Notes: generated by a model from the sequence alone, not told the origin. A DNA stretch of 64,000 bases from a bacterium (GCA_024743115.1 JANSXC010000012.1:62001-126000); one strand, 5' to 3'. Positions 35,940 to 45,597 are shown, counted from the stretch's first letter. Made by a program: numbers and translations.

Positions 35940-37313
35940 ATGCTCGCGAACTCCCGTGCTCCCTGGCAGCTGCAGATCCCGGTAACGATCCGGCTCTGCG
36001 TCGTCGCGGTGTTTCTCGCCGGAATCGCCTACTACGCCCTCTTCGCGGGCGGCGGCTCCGAGCCGACCACGACGTCCGAACCCGACATCGAGGTGCGCGT
36101 CGTCGTTCCGGACGTCGACAACCGGATCCTCGAGCGCGCGCGCGACAGCACCCGGCAGGAACGGCTGACGATCGACGCCGAGCCGCTGCGCCACCTGCTC
36201 GAAAAGGCGATCGACGTGAGCCCGGCTGCGGCGCTCGCGCTCGGCCGGCCCCGGGCGCCGGTGCCGCTCGCAGAAGTGCGCGCCGATCCGGCGAAGTGGC
36301 GCGGCAAGTGGCTTTGGTACAAGGGCGAGCTCGAGCAGCCGATCAGCGGTCCGCGCGCGGGTCACCCGGTCGAGGGGCGTTCGATCTACGAGGCCACGGT
36401 GCGGCTGCCCGACGGCAACCGCGTGATCGCGACCTATTCGCTCAACGACGAATCGATCCGTCGCGGCGAGATCGTGCGCGTGGAGGGCTACTTCATGAAG
36501 CTCCGCGACACGACCTACCCGAGCGACATCAACGACGCGCCGTTCCTGGTCGGGCGCGAGATCCAACGTGACTACGTCGATTGGCCGGCCGTGACCGAGA
36601 TCGACCCGACGGTGTTCGAAGGGATCGATGACACAGACCCGTTCCCGGGCGCCAAGATCTGGCACGAGATCGAAGAGGACCAGGACGTGCCGCTCTGGCA
36701 TCTCGCGGCCTACGCCCGCGAATACGCCAAGGACAAGACACTCGAGGACTGGCGACAGCATCCGGTCCTGAACTTCGCGGACACCCACAACCGACTCGTC
36801 GACGGCAAGATCGCGCGCGGCACGCCGATGCGGATCCTCGGCTCGCTGGTCAAACGGCGGTCGATCGCGGCCCCGGCGAACCCGGCCGGCATCGATTACT
36901 GGACAGTCGCCTACGTGCAGTCCCAGGACTACGCGGGAATCGTGATCCCGGTGTGGGTGCCGAAACATGTCGGCGAACTGCCCCTACGCACCGACCTCGA
37001 GATCCGCGGCCACTACTACCGCTGGTTCGCCTACACGAGCCTCGACAACACCAAACGACGGACCCACCTGTTCGTCGCAGCCGATCTCGATCGCTACGAC
37101 CTCGAGGCCGGTAAGACGATGCAGGGGATCGGGATCGTGATCGGCAGCCTGCTGCTGCTGCTGATGGTCGCGATCTTCTTCACGCAGCGCCGCATGAAGA
37201 CCGCAAGCGAACGCCACGCCGCCGACATGGCCGCGCGCCGCCGGCGCCGTGCCGAACGCGAGGCCGCAGCCGGCGGCACCGCGACCGAGGACGCGCCACC
37301 CGCGACGTCGTGA
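35940..37313 (+). CDS. two-TM membrane protein, function unknown
   Basis: About 457 residues from ATG at 35940; a GTG at 35934 is an alternative. TM1 is at about residues 15-38 (TIRLCVVAVFLAGIAYYALFA), and TM2 lies near 397-418 (GIGIVIGSLLLLLMVAIFF), followed by a very basic cytosolic tail (RRRRRAEREAA). The roughly 350-residue periplasmic region has two beta-strand-rich, OB-like repeats (KWLWYKGELEQP ... GEIVRVEGYFMKL and TPMRILGSLVKRR ... DLEIRGHYYRW). The layout is that of a membrane-anchored periplasmic receptor or assembly factor. It overlaps aroB by 4 bases, so they are co-translated. No recognisable catalytic site. Confidence 0.75.
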   Translation: MLANSRAPWQLQIPVTIRLCVVAVFLAGIAYYALFAGGGSEPTTTSEPDIEVRVVVPDVDNRILERARDSTRQERLTIDAEPLRHLLEKAIDVSPAAALALGRPRAPVPLAEVRADPAKWRGKWLWYKGELEQPISGPRAGHPVEGRSIYEATVRLPDGNRVIATYSLNDESIRRGEIVRVEGYFMKLRDTTYPSDINDAPFLVGREIQRDYVDWPAVTEIDPTVFEGIDDTDPFPGAKIWHEIEEDQDVPLWHLAAYAREYAKDKTLEDWRQHPVLNFADTHNRLVDGKIARGTPMRILGSLVKRRSIAAPANPAGIDYWTVAYVQSQDYAGIVIPVWVPKHVGELPLRTDLEIRGHYYRWFAYTSLDNTKRRTHLFVAADLDRYDLEAGKTMQGIGIVIGSLLLLLMVAIFFTQRRMKTASERHAADMAARRRRRAEREAAAGGTATEDAPPATS

Positions 37314-38359
37314 AGCAGCTGTCATGCCAGCCGGCCGGCGAGCCGGAGTCCGTCGTCACGATCGGCAGCGGGCTGCTCGGTGCGTTCCTCGGCGACGCGA
37401 AGGCGCGCGAGGTATTCGCGGTGCTGGATCCGTTCATGGCCGAACATCCGACGCTGCGCGCCCACGGCGACCTGACGCAACACTGGCACGAGCACATCGC
37501 CGAGCCGGGCGAAGCCCAGAAGACGCTGGCCGCGTGCGAAACGGTCCTGCGCGCGATGGTCGCCGCCGGCCTCGACCGCGAGAGCCTCTGCGTCGCGATC
37601 GGCGGCGGCGCAGTCGGCGACGCGGGCGGTCTCTGCGCCTCGCTGTACATGCGCGGAATCGAACTCTGGCAGGTGCCGACCACACTGCTCGCGATGGTCG
37701 ACAGCTCGGTCGGCGGCAAGACCGCGGTCAACCTGCCCGAAGGCAAGAACCTCGTCGGTTCGGTGCACCCCGCGAGCCGCATCCTCATCGACGTCGACTT
37801 CCTCACGACGCTGCCCGAGAACGAGTTCCGCAGCGGCCTTGCCGAAGCGGTCAAGATGGCGATCGGTGTCGACCGCGAACTCTTCGAACTGCTCGACCGC
37901 CAGTCCGACGCGGTACTCGACCGACAACCGGACGTGTTGCTGGCGGTCATCGAACGTGCGATCGCCGGCAAGATCGCAATCGTCGAAGGCGACCTGCACG
38001 AGGGCGGTCAACGTCGATTGCTGAACCTCGGCCACACGCTCGGTCACGCGATCGAAGGCCTCGGTCGGGGTACGCTCGCGCACGGGCTCTGCGTCGCGCG
38101 CGGTCTGCACTTCGCGCTCGAGCTCGCACGCGACCTCGGCGCGCTGGCAACAGCCGACTTCGAACGCAGCGTCGGCCTGCTCACGCGCTACGGCTACGAG
38201 CGCGATCCGCTGCCGCCGACCGACGAACTCATGGCGTTCGTGCAGCACGACAAGAAGGTGCAGGGGGATACCGTGCAGTTCGCGCTGCCAACGGGTATCG
38301 GCACCGCTCGCGTCGAGCCGATCAGACTGGATCGGATCCGCCAGCAGCTCGCGCGATGA
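37310..38359 (+). CDS. aroB: 3-dehydroquinate synthase
   Basis: 349 residues; converts DAHP to 3-dehydroquinate in the shikimate pathway, with NAD and a divalent metal. The NAD-binding motif AIGGGAVGDAGGLCASLYMRG (interrupted only by the usual small residues) is at about 98-118. The substrate and metal region VPTTLLAMVDSSVGGKTAVN, the metal-site Glu in GLAEAVKMA and the metal His in LLNLGHTLGHAIEGL follow. The length is typical. It starts at a GTG overlapping the upstream membrane-protein stop. Its last 38 bases overlap the convergent BtuF-like gene. Confidence 0.97.
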   Translation: MKQLSCQPAGEPESVVTIGSGLLGAFLGDAKAREVFAVLDPFMAEHPTLRAHGDLTQHWHEHIAEPGEAQKTLAACETVLRAMVAAGLDRESLCVAIGGGAVGDAGGLCASLYMRGIELWQVPTTLLAMVDSSVGGKTAVNLPEGKNLVGSVHPASRILIDVDFLTTLPENEFRSGLAEAVKMAIGVDRELFELLDRQSDAVLDRQPDVLLAVIERAIAGKIAIVEGDLHEGGQRRLLNLGHTLGHAIEGLGRGTLAHGLCVARGLHFALELARDLGALATADFERSVGLLTRYGYERDPLPPTDELMAFVQHDKKVQGDTVQFALPTGIGTARVEPIRLDRIRQQLAR

Positions 38360-39104
38360 CTTCGACGGCGTTGCCGATGCCATCGGCCATCCGCACGCCG
38401 TGCCAACAGAAGTCGCGCCCGTCACACAACACGACCGTCGCGTCGCCGAACGTGCGCCGAGCACGCAGCTCGTCACGTTGCTCGGCGTCGAACTCCCACG
38501 GCTCACTCGGTAAGAGCACGAGGTCGACACCGGCGCTCACGAGGCGTTCGGGTGCCGCTTCGGGATAGCGATCCGAGGTCGCTTCACAGATGTTGATCGC
38601 CCCCGCGACGCGGAGCACGTCATGGATGAACGTATCGCCGTTGATGCTCATCCACGGCTTGCGCCAGATCGCGTAGAACGCCCGCGGCGCCGGGCGCTCC
38701 AACCGCGCGACCTCCGCGGCGGCCAGCTGCGCCTCGATCCGCAGCAAGAACGGCTGCACCGTGGCCATCGCGTCGAGATGCAGCGCGAGCTCGCGCAGCT
38801 CGGCCGCGGCTTCGGCGACCGTGCGCGGCGTCTGCTGCAGCACGGGAAAACGCGCCCGCAACCAGGCAATGTGGCCGAGCTCGTTCTCTTCCGCATTGAC
38901 GAGTACCAAGTCCGGCTCGAGTTCGGCGATGGCCTCGAGCTTCGGGTTCTTGGTGCCGCCGACCCGCGCCACCGTCACGAGATCCTCGCCGGGCTCCGTG
39001 CAGTAGCGCGTGCAGCCGACGAGGCGATCGCCCGCACCGAGCGCGACGACGCTCTCCGTGGTGCTGGGCACGAGGCTCACGATGCGGCGGACCGACGACG
39101 ACAC
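38322..39104 (-). CDS. helical-backbone metal receptor, BtuF-like (cobalamin binding protein-like)
   Basis: 260 residues. The opening RIVSLVPSTTESVVALGAGDRLVGCTRYC, then GGTKNPKLEAIAELEPDLVLVN, is typical of the BtuF/FhuD class of substrate-binding proteins. It has two alpha/beta lobes joined by a long helix (VAEAAAELRELALHLDAM). No signal peptide or lipobox is present, unlike an ABC-transporter periplasmic receptor, and no BtuC or BtuD gene is nearby. It could be a cytosolic corrinoid carrier, or the leader could be missing. It overlaps the end of aroB by 38 bases on the opposite strand. It gains interest from the B12 riboswitch 9 kb away. Confidence 0.8.
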   Translation of the reverse strand: MSSSVRRIVSLVPSTTESVVALGAGDRLVGCTRYCTEPGEDLVTVARVGGTKNPKLEAIAELEPDLVLVNAEENELGHIAWLRARFPVLQQTPRTVAEAAAELRELALHLDAMATVQPFLLRIEAQLAAAEVARLERPAPRAFYAIWRKPWMSINGDTFIHDVLRVAGAINICEATSDRYPEAAPERLVSAGVDLVLLPSEPWEFDAEQRDELRARRTFGDATVVLCDGRDFCWHGVRMADGIGNAVEVIARAAGGSDPV

Positions 39105-39266
39105 GACGGCAGCATGCCACGCGGCATCTCACGCCCATCTCACAGAACGGTGAAAAAACGTTCCGCTGCGAAAGCCCCCTGCCGGTGAAGGGATGTGACG
39201 ACGACCTTGCACGAACCCGACCTTCCCCCCTGCCGCTCCCTGCCCGCCAGCGGGATACTGAGCGTC

Positions 39267-39893
39267 ATGGACCTCGTGACGCTGCTCGATCGGGCACGCT
39301 CCGGCGACGCCGACGCCCGCACTGAAGCCAGAGAGCGGCTCATCGCGCTGTACTACGACCGCGTCGCGGCCATGGTCCACGGCCAGCTGCAGTCGCGACT
39401 GCGGCCACAGCAGCACGCCTTGCTGCGGCAGCTCAGCACCGGCGACTTCGTGCAGGAGGTGTTCGTCGAGGTGCTGCGCGGCCTCGAACGCTGGGATGGC
39501 GAGAGCGAAGCCGCGTTCACGGCTCTGCTCGCGACCCTCGTCGAACACCGTATCGTCGATCAGATCCGCCGCAGCCAGGCCGCGCGGCGCGACGTGCGGC
39601 AGCAGGCCGATCGCGGCCCCGTGACGTTGGGTGCCACGGCCGGCGAACGCGGCCCGGGCACGCTCGCTTCGAATCAGGAAGCCGTCGGGATCTATCGCGA
39701 GGTGCTCGCGACGTTCCCCGAACGCGAACGCGCGCTCCTCGCGATGCGTCTCGAGGACCAACTCGAGTTCGCGACCCTTGCCGAACGGTTGGCGTATCCG
39801 TCGCCTGATGCCGCGCGCAAGGCGTTTCACAGCGCCGAGGCCCGACTGCTGCTGCGACTGCGGCAGCGCGGCATCGCCGGAGAGACCTCGTGA
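39267..39893 (+). CDS. ECF-type sigma factor
   Basis: 208 residues from ATG at 39267; an in-frame GTG at 39195 is possible but gives a poorly conserved leader. Region 2 reads STGDFVQEVFVEVLRGLERWDG, followed by LVEHRIVDQIRRSQAARRD. Region 4 is LEDQLEFATLAERLAYPSPDAARKAFHSAEARLLLRL, a helix-turn-helix in the ECF pattern. It differs from the subfamily at 17961-18575. It overlaps the following kinase-TPR gene by 4 bases, so the two form a sigma-kinase operon, and kinase-dependent sigma control is a reasonable inference. Confidence 0.92.
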   Translation: MDLVTLLDRARSGDADARTEARERLIALYYDRVAAMVHGQLQSRLRPQQHALLRQLSTGDFVQEVFVEVLRGLERWDGESEAAFTALLATLVEHRIVDQIRRSQAARRDVRQQADRGPVTLGATAGERGPGTLASNQEAVGIYREVLATFPERERALLAMRLEDQLEFATLAERLAYPSPDAARKAFHSAEARLLLRLRQRGIAGETS

Positions 39894-42469
39894 CGAACAC
39901 CGAGGATCGCCTGGCCGAACTGCTCGCGCGCGCGCTCGAACTGCGCGACCGCGGCGAGCCCGTCGATCTCGCCGAGCTGTGTCGCGACGCACCGGATCTC
40001 GTGTCCACGCTGGGCGACGCGCTCGGGTTGCGCGCGGATCTCACCCAGCTGCACGGCCAGGCCCACACGACCGCCGATCTCACGGGCCGCGTGATGGCCG
40101 AGCGCTACCGACTCGAAGAGTGCATCGGTCAGGGCGCGGTCGGCATGGTGTTCCGCGCGCATGACCAGCAACTCGGCCGCGACGTCGCGGTCAAGCTGCT
40201 GCACCACGGACTGTTCGCAGCACCCGAGGTCGAAACGCGTTTTCGGCGCGAGGCGGAGGTGCTCGCGCAACACGAACACCGCCACGTCATGCGGATCTAC
40301 GATCAGGGTACCGCAGAGGACGGGACCGCGTTCCTGGTCACCGAACTGCTGCACGGCACGAGCCTGCAGTCCGTGCTCGACGCCGCGATCGCAGCCATGC
40401 CGAACGGCCCCTCGAGCGCGGCCTTCGCGCAGAACGACTGGCTCGCCGAACTGCTGCCCGAGGCCCGCCTCGAGAACGGCTACCTGCGACAGGTCGTTAC
40501 ATGGATCGCGCAGCTCGCGGCAGGCCTGCAGTCGGCGCACGAGCACGGCGTATTCCATCGCGACATCAAGCCGTCGAACGCGTTCGTGCGCGCCGACGGT
40601 TCAGCGGTGCTGCTCGACTTCGGCATTGCGACGCGCACGGGAGATCCCGCCGTCACGCTGCCTCATGCGATCATCGGCACGCCGTCCTACATGGCGCCGG
40701 AACAGGCCGGCGGCCGGTCGGAACCGCGGCCCGCGCTCGATGTCTACGGGCTCACCGCGACGCTCTACCACCTGCTCACGCTGCGCCCGCCCCACGACGG
40801 CGACCTGCAGACCGTGCTCGAAGCCGTCCGCACGAGCGATCCGGCGCCCGCGGCGTCCCTGCACCCTGGGCTGCCGCGCGACCTCGCCGCGGTGCTCGAT
40901 CGTGGCCTCGAACACGAACCCGACGATCGCTACGCCGACGCCCCCGCGCTCGCGGCGGACCTCGACGCATTCCTCGCGCATCGGCCCGTGAGCGCACGAC
41001 CGATCGGGCGGATTCAGCGGTTCGTTCGCCACTGTCGCCGACGACCGGCTCGTACTGCCGCCGCGCTGCTCGCCACGCTGCTCGCAATCGCACTCACGCT
41101 CCTGTTGCCGCTCTGGGCAACGGTCGAAGCGCGCGCGAACACCGACGAGTTCCGTGCCGGGCTAGCTCATCTGCCCGCCGACATCGCGGTCGAGGGCTGG
41201 CCCGATCAGCGCGCGCTCGTGCCGCTGACCGAACGCACGAAGGTAATCGCCGAACTCGATCATCTGCTCGAGCTGCAGCCGCACAACCGCTACGTGCGCG
41301 TCCTGCGCGCGGCCGAACGCCTCGACGGCGGCGACGCTGCCGGTGCCGCCGCGGACTTCGCAGAACTCGAACGGCAGGCGCCGTCGGCGTATCTCCGCGA
41401 GGTGGCCGGCCGCTACCGCGCGGTTGCCGAACGACTCAGCGGCCCGGGCGCAGGTTCGGGCAGCGCGTCCGCGGCGGCGACCACCGGCCATCGGACCATC
41501 GATCTCGAAGACCTGCCGGAACCGACCCGGGACTCCGATTTCTTCCTCGCGGGATTCCACGCCCTGCGAGCCTGGCGCTTCCCCGAGGCCGCCGAGTTGC
41601 TCGGACGCTGCGTCGACTTCGTGCCGGCACGCGACCTGCGACTGCTCGCCCTGATCGGCCAGCGCCGCCCGGACCCCGAGCTGCTGCTCGCCGAAGCGGC
41701 GTGGCTCGAGGGGCACTACGGCCACGAGACAGCCCGCACCCAGCACGTGCGCGCCGTCGCGATGATCTTCCGCCGCGAGTACGGGAAGGCGATCCCGCTG
41801 TGCCGGCGCGCACTCGAGTTGCGACCCGACCGGCACGGACCATGGAACAACCTCGGGCTCGCGCTGCTGCGCACGGGCCAGCTCGAAGAAGCCGAGACCG
41901 CGCTGCGCCGCGCTGTCCAGATCCGCGAATGGTTCCCCAACAGCCTCGCGAACCTGGCGCAGTGTCAGCGCCACCGCGGCGACTTCGCGGGTGCGGAAAC
42001 GACGCTCGCCCGCATGGCAGACGTCGCGTATCGCGAACACGAGCTCGGCAACGTCGACCTCGATCGTGCCATCGCGACACGCAGCGAGGACGAGCCCCGC
42101 CGCCACCACGCCGCAGCGGCGCTCGCGCATTTCGAGCGCGCGCGTGCAGCAGCCGCCGATCCGGATACGCCAACGCGCCACCCCAACCGCCGCGCGATCC
42201 CTTCGGCCATCGCCTACGCGCGCGCCATGGCCCACCCCGATCGCCGAATCGCCGCGATCGCCCACATGGTGCGAATGAGCCGGCAGGCCACGAACCCGCA
42301 GCATCTCGCCAACCTCGCGGGCCTGCTCGAAGACCTGCCGTTCGATCCCGTGCTACGCGACGAAGTTCGACTCTTCCTGCTCGAGATCGCGACGACACTG
42401 GCGCCCGGCAAGACCCGGATCCGCGACTACCGCGACGAGCTACGCAAGCTGCAGAGCACGCGCCGGTGA
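39890..42469 (+). CDS. Ser/Thr protein kinase with TPR domain
   Basis: 859 residues from GTG at 39890, overlapping the sigma-factor stop by 4 bases. The kinase domain (about 70-365) has GQGAVGMVFRAHD, VAVKLLHHG (Lys about 100), GVFHRDIKPSNAFV, LLDFGIATRT and GTPSYMAPEQ, all consistent with an active Pkn2-type enzyme. A TM helix lies at about 385-412 (AAALLATLLAIALTLLLPLW). The extracytoplasmic half has TPR-like repeats, most clearly RPDRHGPWNNLGLALLRTG and FPNSLANLAQCQRHRG. It probably phosphorylates, or otherwise signals to, the co-encoded sigma factor, which is inference. Confidence 0.93.
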   Translation: MTNTEDRLAELLARALELRDRGEPVDLAELCRDAPDLVSTLGDALGLRADLTQLHGQAHTTADLTGRVMAERYRLEECIGQGAVGMVFRAHDQQLGRDVAVKLLHHGLFAAPEVETRFRREAEVLAQHEHRHVMRIYDQGTAEDGTAFLVTELLHGTSLQSVLDAAIAAMPNGPSSAAFAQNDWLAELLPEARLENGYLRQVVTWIAQLAAGLQSAHEHGVFHRDIKPSNAFVRADGSAVLLDFGIATRTGDPAVTLPHAIIGTPSYMAPEQAGGRSEPRPALDVYGLTATLYHLLTLRPPHDGDLQTVLEAVRTSDPAPAASLHPGLPRDLAAVLDRGLEHEPDDRYADAPALAADLDAFLAHRPVSARPIGRIQRFVRHCRRRPARTAAALLATLLAIALTLLLPLWATVEARANTDEFRAGLAHLPADIAVEGWPDQRALVPLTERTKVIAELDHLLELQPHNRYVRVLRAAERLDGGDAAGAAADFAELERQAPSAYLREVAGRYRAVAERLSGPGAGSGSASAAATTGHRTIDLEDLPEPTRDSDFFLAGFHALRAWRFPEAAELLGRCVDFVPARDLRLLALIGQRRPDPELLLAEAAWLEGHYGHETARTQHVRAVAMIFRREYGKAIPLCRRALELRPDRHGPWNNLGLALLRTGQLEEAETALRRAVQIREWFPNSLANLAQCQRHRGDFAGAETTLARMADVAYREHELGNVDLDRAIATRSEDEPRRHHAAAALAHFERARAAAADPDTPTRHPNRRAIPSAIAYARAMAHPDRRIAAIAHMVRMSRQATNPQHLANLAGLLEDLPFDPVLRDEVRLFLLEIATTLAPGKTRIRDYRDELRKLQSTRR

Positions 42470-42551
42470 CCCACATGCCGCCCACCATGCGCACGAACCA
42501 CGAAAGACACCCTGCGACACGCGATCCACGATCCGATCACGGAGCCGACCG

Positions 42552-44039
42552 ATGAATACCCCCGCCACCCACCGCCACCCGCTGCCGACCACGTTCCTGC
42601 GGAGCAGCGCCCTCATGGGCGCAATCCTGTCGGGCACCGCAATGTCCCAGTCCGGTGGCCCGATGGCCGCGATCGGCCAGGGCTACTCCCTCGACACCGC
42701 CACCGCAGCCACGATCCCCGGCATCACGGCCGCGTCGGTCGTGCAGAGTGCGACGGACTTCGACGCCGCCTACCCCACCGTCTTCGTGCCGCCGCCAGGC
42801 GTCGCGAACTTCGCGACCCTGCCGATCCCGGCCGGCCTCGACGTCGATGCGCTATCGATCGGACTCGATTGGGTCGTGAGCAACGGCGCCGGCACTGCGA
42901 CCGTTCCCCCGGGCCAGTGGGCCGCGATCACCTACACCGTCAGCCCGCTGACGGCGGGTGTCCCGAGCACGGTCGTCGCGACCGAGGTCGCGAATCCGGA
43001 CGGAGCGCAGGGCGACGTGTTCTCCTACATCCTGCCGGGCAGCAGTCTGCCCATCACCATCGTCGGAATTCCCCAGCGCGCCCGCGACAGCACCGAGATC
43101 TCGGTCTTCACGCCCCCCGCCGGCCGCGGCAATCTCGATGCGCACGATCTGTTCATCGGCCTCATCTACCGCGACAACCCCCAGTACGCTGCGACGCTGC
43201 CGCCGCCGACCTGCTACTTCAGCGTCACCGACGGAACGGCGACCGCCATCCCGGCCGCCTGGGGCGCGGCCGGGCTGCGGAGTGGTGCGACGATCTACTC
43301 GACGACGTGGGACCCGACCGCCAACGGCGGTGTGGGAGGCTGGGATCCCGTGGTCGTGGCCTACACCCCAGCGACGTTCGGCCTCACCGCCCAGGACGAC
43401 ATCGATGCCCTGGCGCTCGATCTCGTGCGCGGCGAAGTCTTGTTCAGCGTCGACCCGTTCGTGACTCCGGGCCTGCCGACGCTGATGTGGTCGGTTCTCG
43501 GCTCGGGCGCATGGTCCGAGTACCGCTTGCCGGGTGCCGGCGGTTCCGTCTCGATCGCGCTCGGGGTAGGCCCGGCGCCCGACGACCTCGACGGAGTCTG
43601 CGCGCTCGATCCCGGCGACCCGGTCAACCAGCACCCCGCACGCATGGACCGGATGGTCGGAACCTGGCGACAACCGATCCTGCCGAGCGCCTTCAACAAC
43701 CTGCAGGCCGGGGTCACGCGCACCTACGATCCGGTCACGAGCCAGCACATCCTCGTGTCCATGATGACGGGCTGGCCGCCGCCGTTCACGCCGTTGAACG
43801 GAGTCGCCGCCTGCGCGATCACGATCGGTCCACCGACAGCAGGCCCGTACGTGACACTCGGCCTGACGTTCCGGCCGGATCCGGCCAGCCCCTACTTCCA
43901 GTTCGAAGGCCATCCCGAACGCTGCGAATGGGCAATTCCGCCCGGCTGGGAGAACACGGACATCCCGCTCACGTTCGCATGGGCTGCTGCCTCCAACGTA
44001 GGATTCGCCCTGAGCCATCCCGTCACGGTGAACCTCTGA
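42552..44039 (+). CDS. large secreted protein of unknown function
   Basis: 495 residues from ATG at 42552, with GGAG eight bases upstream. A long signal peptide (basic start, hydrophobic core ending near SGTAMSQ, about 33) is followed by a beta-rich, Pro/Gly/Asp-rich body. No repeat unit, metal site or catalytic motif stands out, although the spacing of short strands resembles the beta-sandwich and propeller proteins in this window. It does not carry the shared C-terminal module. It stands downstream of the kinase-TPR gene after an 82-base gap and may be a sigma-factor target. Confidence 0.75.
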   Translation: MNTPATHRHPLPTTFLRSSALMGAILSGTAMSQSGGPMAAIGQGYSLDTATAATIPGITAASVVQSATDFDAAYPTVFVPPPGVANFATLPIPAGLDVDALSIGLDWVVSNGAGTATVPPGQWAAITYTVSPLTAGVPSTVVATEVANPDGAQGDVFSYILPGSSLPITIVGIPQRARDSTEISVFTPPAGRGNLDAHDLFIGLIYRDNPQYAATLPPPTCYFSVTDGTATAIPAAWGAAGLRSGATIYSTTWDPTANGGVGGWDPVVVAYTPATFGLTAQDDIDALALDLVRGEVLFSVDPFVTPGLPTLMWSVLGSGAWSEYRLPGAGGSVSIALGVGPAPDDLDGVCALDPGDPVNQHPARMDRMVGTWRQPILPSAFNNLQAGVTRTYDPVTSQHILVSMMTGWPPPFTPLNGVAACAITIGPPTAGPYVTLGLTFRPDPASPYFQFEGHPERCEWAIPPGWENTDIPLTFAWAAASNVGFALSHPVTVNL

Positions 44040-44070
44040 TTCACGCGGCGGGAAGGCATGGCCCCGCCGC

Positions 44071-44841
44071 TCAGTTGCGACCGGCCATCACGCCGCCATC
44101 GACGTCCCAAATCGCACCCGTCACCCACGCCGCGTCGTCGGACAACAGGTGATCGACGGTTGCGGCGACATCATCGGCCGTCCCGATGCGTCCGATGGGA
44201 TGGAACGAATTGAAGCCCTGGAGCTGCTCCTCGATCTGTGACGGCTCGATAAACGCACCGTAGATCGGCGTGAGCACGACGGCCGGTGCGACCGCGTTGA
44301 CGCGAATGCCATCACCGGCGAGTTCCATCGCGAGGTGCTGCGTCAGGGCGTGCAAACCGGCCTTCGCCATCGAGTAGGCCGAGGACGGCGTCGCAGCGAC
44401 TGCCTGATGGGCCCACATCGAGCCGATGTTGACGATCGCACCGCCACCGTGGTCGCGCATGTTCTGAGCGACGGCCTGCGTGAGGAAGAACGTCGAGCGA
44501 TTGAGGTCGTGGTACCGATCGTAGTCCGCGCGCTCGTGCTCGAGGAACGGCTTGGGGCTGAAGTAGCCCGCCGCGTTCACGAGGTAGCGGATCGGGTCGG
44601 TGGAGTTGCGCAGGGTCGCCGCAAACGCGTCGACCGCCGCACTGTCGTAAAGGTCCACGCTCGAGGTCGTCACGGACCCGAGATCACCCAACTCGGCCTT
44701 GGCGGCCGCGAGTCGACCTTCGTCACGCGCGACGAGGTGAACGGCGATGCCACGTTTCAACAGCCGGGCGGCGGTGGCTTTGCCCATGCCGGTGGAGCCA
44801 CCGAGAACGAGCGCGACAGAACGGGATTCGGAGTTGGTCAT
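44071..44841 (-). CDS. short-chain dehydrogenase/reductase
   Basis: 256 residues of a classical SDR. The cofactor motif is [15 protein letters not shown] near the N-terminus, with VARDEGR in a place that fits NADP preference. The NAAGYF element is at about 88, and catalytic Ser in NIGSMWAHQ is followed by YSMAKAG (Tyr-x3-Lys). The C-terminal [14 protein letters not shown] is the usual SDR end. Its start is 11 bases from a 24-base element that nearly matches one in front of the neighbouring TetR gene. TetR regulation of this reductase is therefore well supported. The substrate is unknown. Confidence 0.94.
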   Translation of the reverse strand: MTNSESRSVALVLGGSTGMGKATAARLLKRGIAVHLVARDEGRLAAAKAELGDLGSVTTSSVDLYDSAAVDAFAATLRNSTDPIRYLVNAAGYFSPKPFLEHERADYDRYHDLNRSTFFLTQAVAQNMRDHGGGAIVNIGSMWAHQAVAATPSSAYSMAKAGLHALTQHLAMELAGDGIRVNAVAPAVVLTPIYGAFIEPSQIEEQLQGFNSFHPIGRIGTADDVAATVDHLLSDDAAWVTGAIWDVDGGVMAGRN

Positions 44842-44851
44842 GGCAGTGCTT

Positions 44852-44875
44852 ATCTATCTATGCGTAGGTAGGTAC
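44852..44875. promoter_or_regulatory. putative TetR operator in front of the SDR gene
   Basis: The element reads ATCTATCTATG, CG, TAGGTAGGTAC on the plus strand. The same element in reverse orientation lies in front of the TetR gene (45495-45518), with 21 of 24 positions identical. It is an imperfect palindrome with a TATCTA/TAGGTA-type dyad, and sits 11 bases from the SDR start codon. Confidence 0.75.
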
Positions 44876-44911
44876 GGATCACAAAAAGGGGAAGGGTCGG
44901 GGATGGCGCCT

Positions 44912-45481
44912 TCAGGCAGCGTCGAGAACCCGGAAGAAGGCGCGCTGCACGAGTTCGAGCGCGGGTTTGGTGCGCGCTCGCGCGACGAGCAGGCCACCCT
45001 GCAGGCTGGATAGCAGCAACGCGGCGGCCTCGGCCGCCCGCCCGGCAAACGCGAACTCACCGGCTGCGACACCACTCACGATCCGTGCCACCACCCACGC
45101 CTCGCTGCGATCGAGGTAAGCCACCACGAGCTTCTGAATCGACGGCGGCATGGTGCCGAAGTCCGACGCGAGCGAACCGCAGAGGCAGATCGCGCCGCAA
45201 GTCTCGGTGTCGCGATAGAGCTTGATGAACGCGCGCAGCTTCGCCTTCTCGTTGCGGGCCGTGCGGTCGATCGCCGTCAATGCCAGCTCGAGCCTGGCCA
45301 GGTACCGATCCATCACGGCGTGGCCGAGGTCAGTCTTGGCGGGGTAGTAGTAATGAATGCTCGCGGTCCGGATCCCCACCAGTTCGGCGAGGTCCTTGTA
45401 GCTGAACGCGTTGTAGCCCCGCTCCTGGATGAGCTTCTGAGCGGCGTCGAGCAGGCGGGTCGTGGTTTCGTTCGTCGTCAC
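44912..45481 (-). CDS. TetR-family transcriptional regulator
   Basis: 189 residues from GTG at 45481. The N-terminal TetR helix-turn-helix (about 8-55) has NAFSYKDLAELVGIRTASIHYYYPAKTDL, with the family's HYYYPAK segment. The C-terminal ligand domain includes CGAICLCGSLASDFGTMPP with three Cys, possibly thiol-sensing. The matching operators in front of this gene and the SDR gene suggest it represses both. It is followed on the same strand by the SDR gene. Confidence 0.95.
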   Translation of the reverse strand: MTTNETTTRLLDAAQKLIQERGYNAFSYKDLAELVGIRTASIHYYYPAKTDLGHAVMDRYLARLELALTAIDRTARNEKAKLRAFIKLYRDTETCGAICLCGSLASDFGTMPPSIQKLVVAYLDRSEAWVVARIVSGVAAGEFAFAGRAAEAAALLLSSLQGGLLVARARTKPALELVQRAFFRVLDAA

Positions 45482-45494
45482 GGCGGTGAGAATC

Positions 45495-45518
45495 GTACCT
45501 ACCTATACATAGATAGAA
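45495..45518. promoter_or_regulatory. putative TetR operator in front of tetR
   Basis: The plus strand reads GTACCTACCTA, TA, CATAGATAGAA. The reverse complement matches the element at 44852-44875 at 21 of 24 positions. It lies 14 bases before the TetR start, as expected for autoregulation, and also 80 bases before the divergent VWA lipoprotein gene, which might be co-regulated. Confidence 0.75.
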
Positions 45519-45597
45519 TCGCCGAGTTCCGCAAACCCTGTTGCCGATCCCCAAAAAAACGCGAACCGAACCGGAACGACTGCGTTTCCCGGACGCC

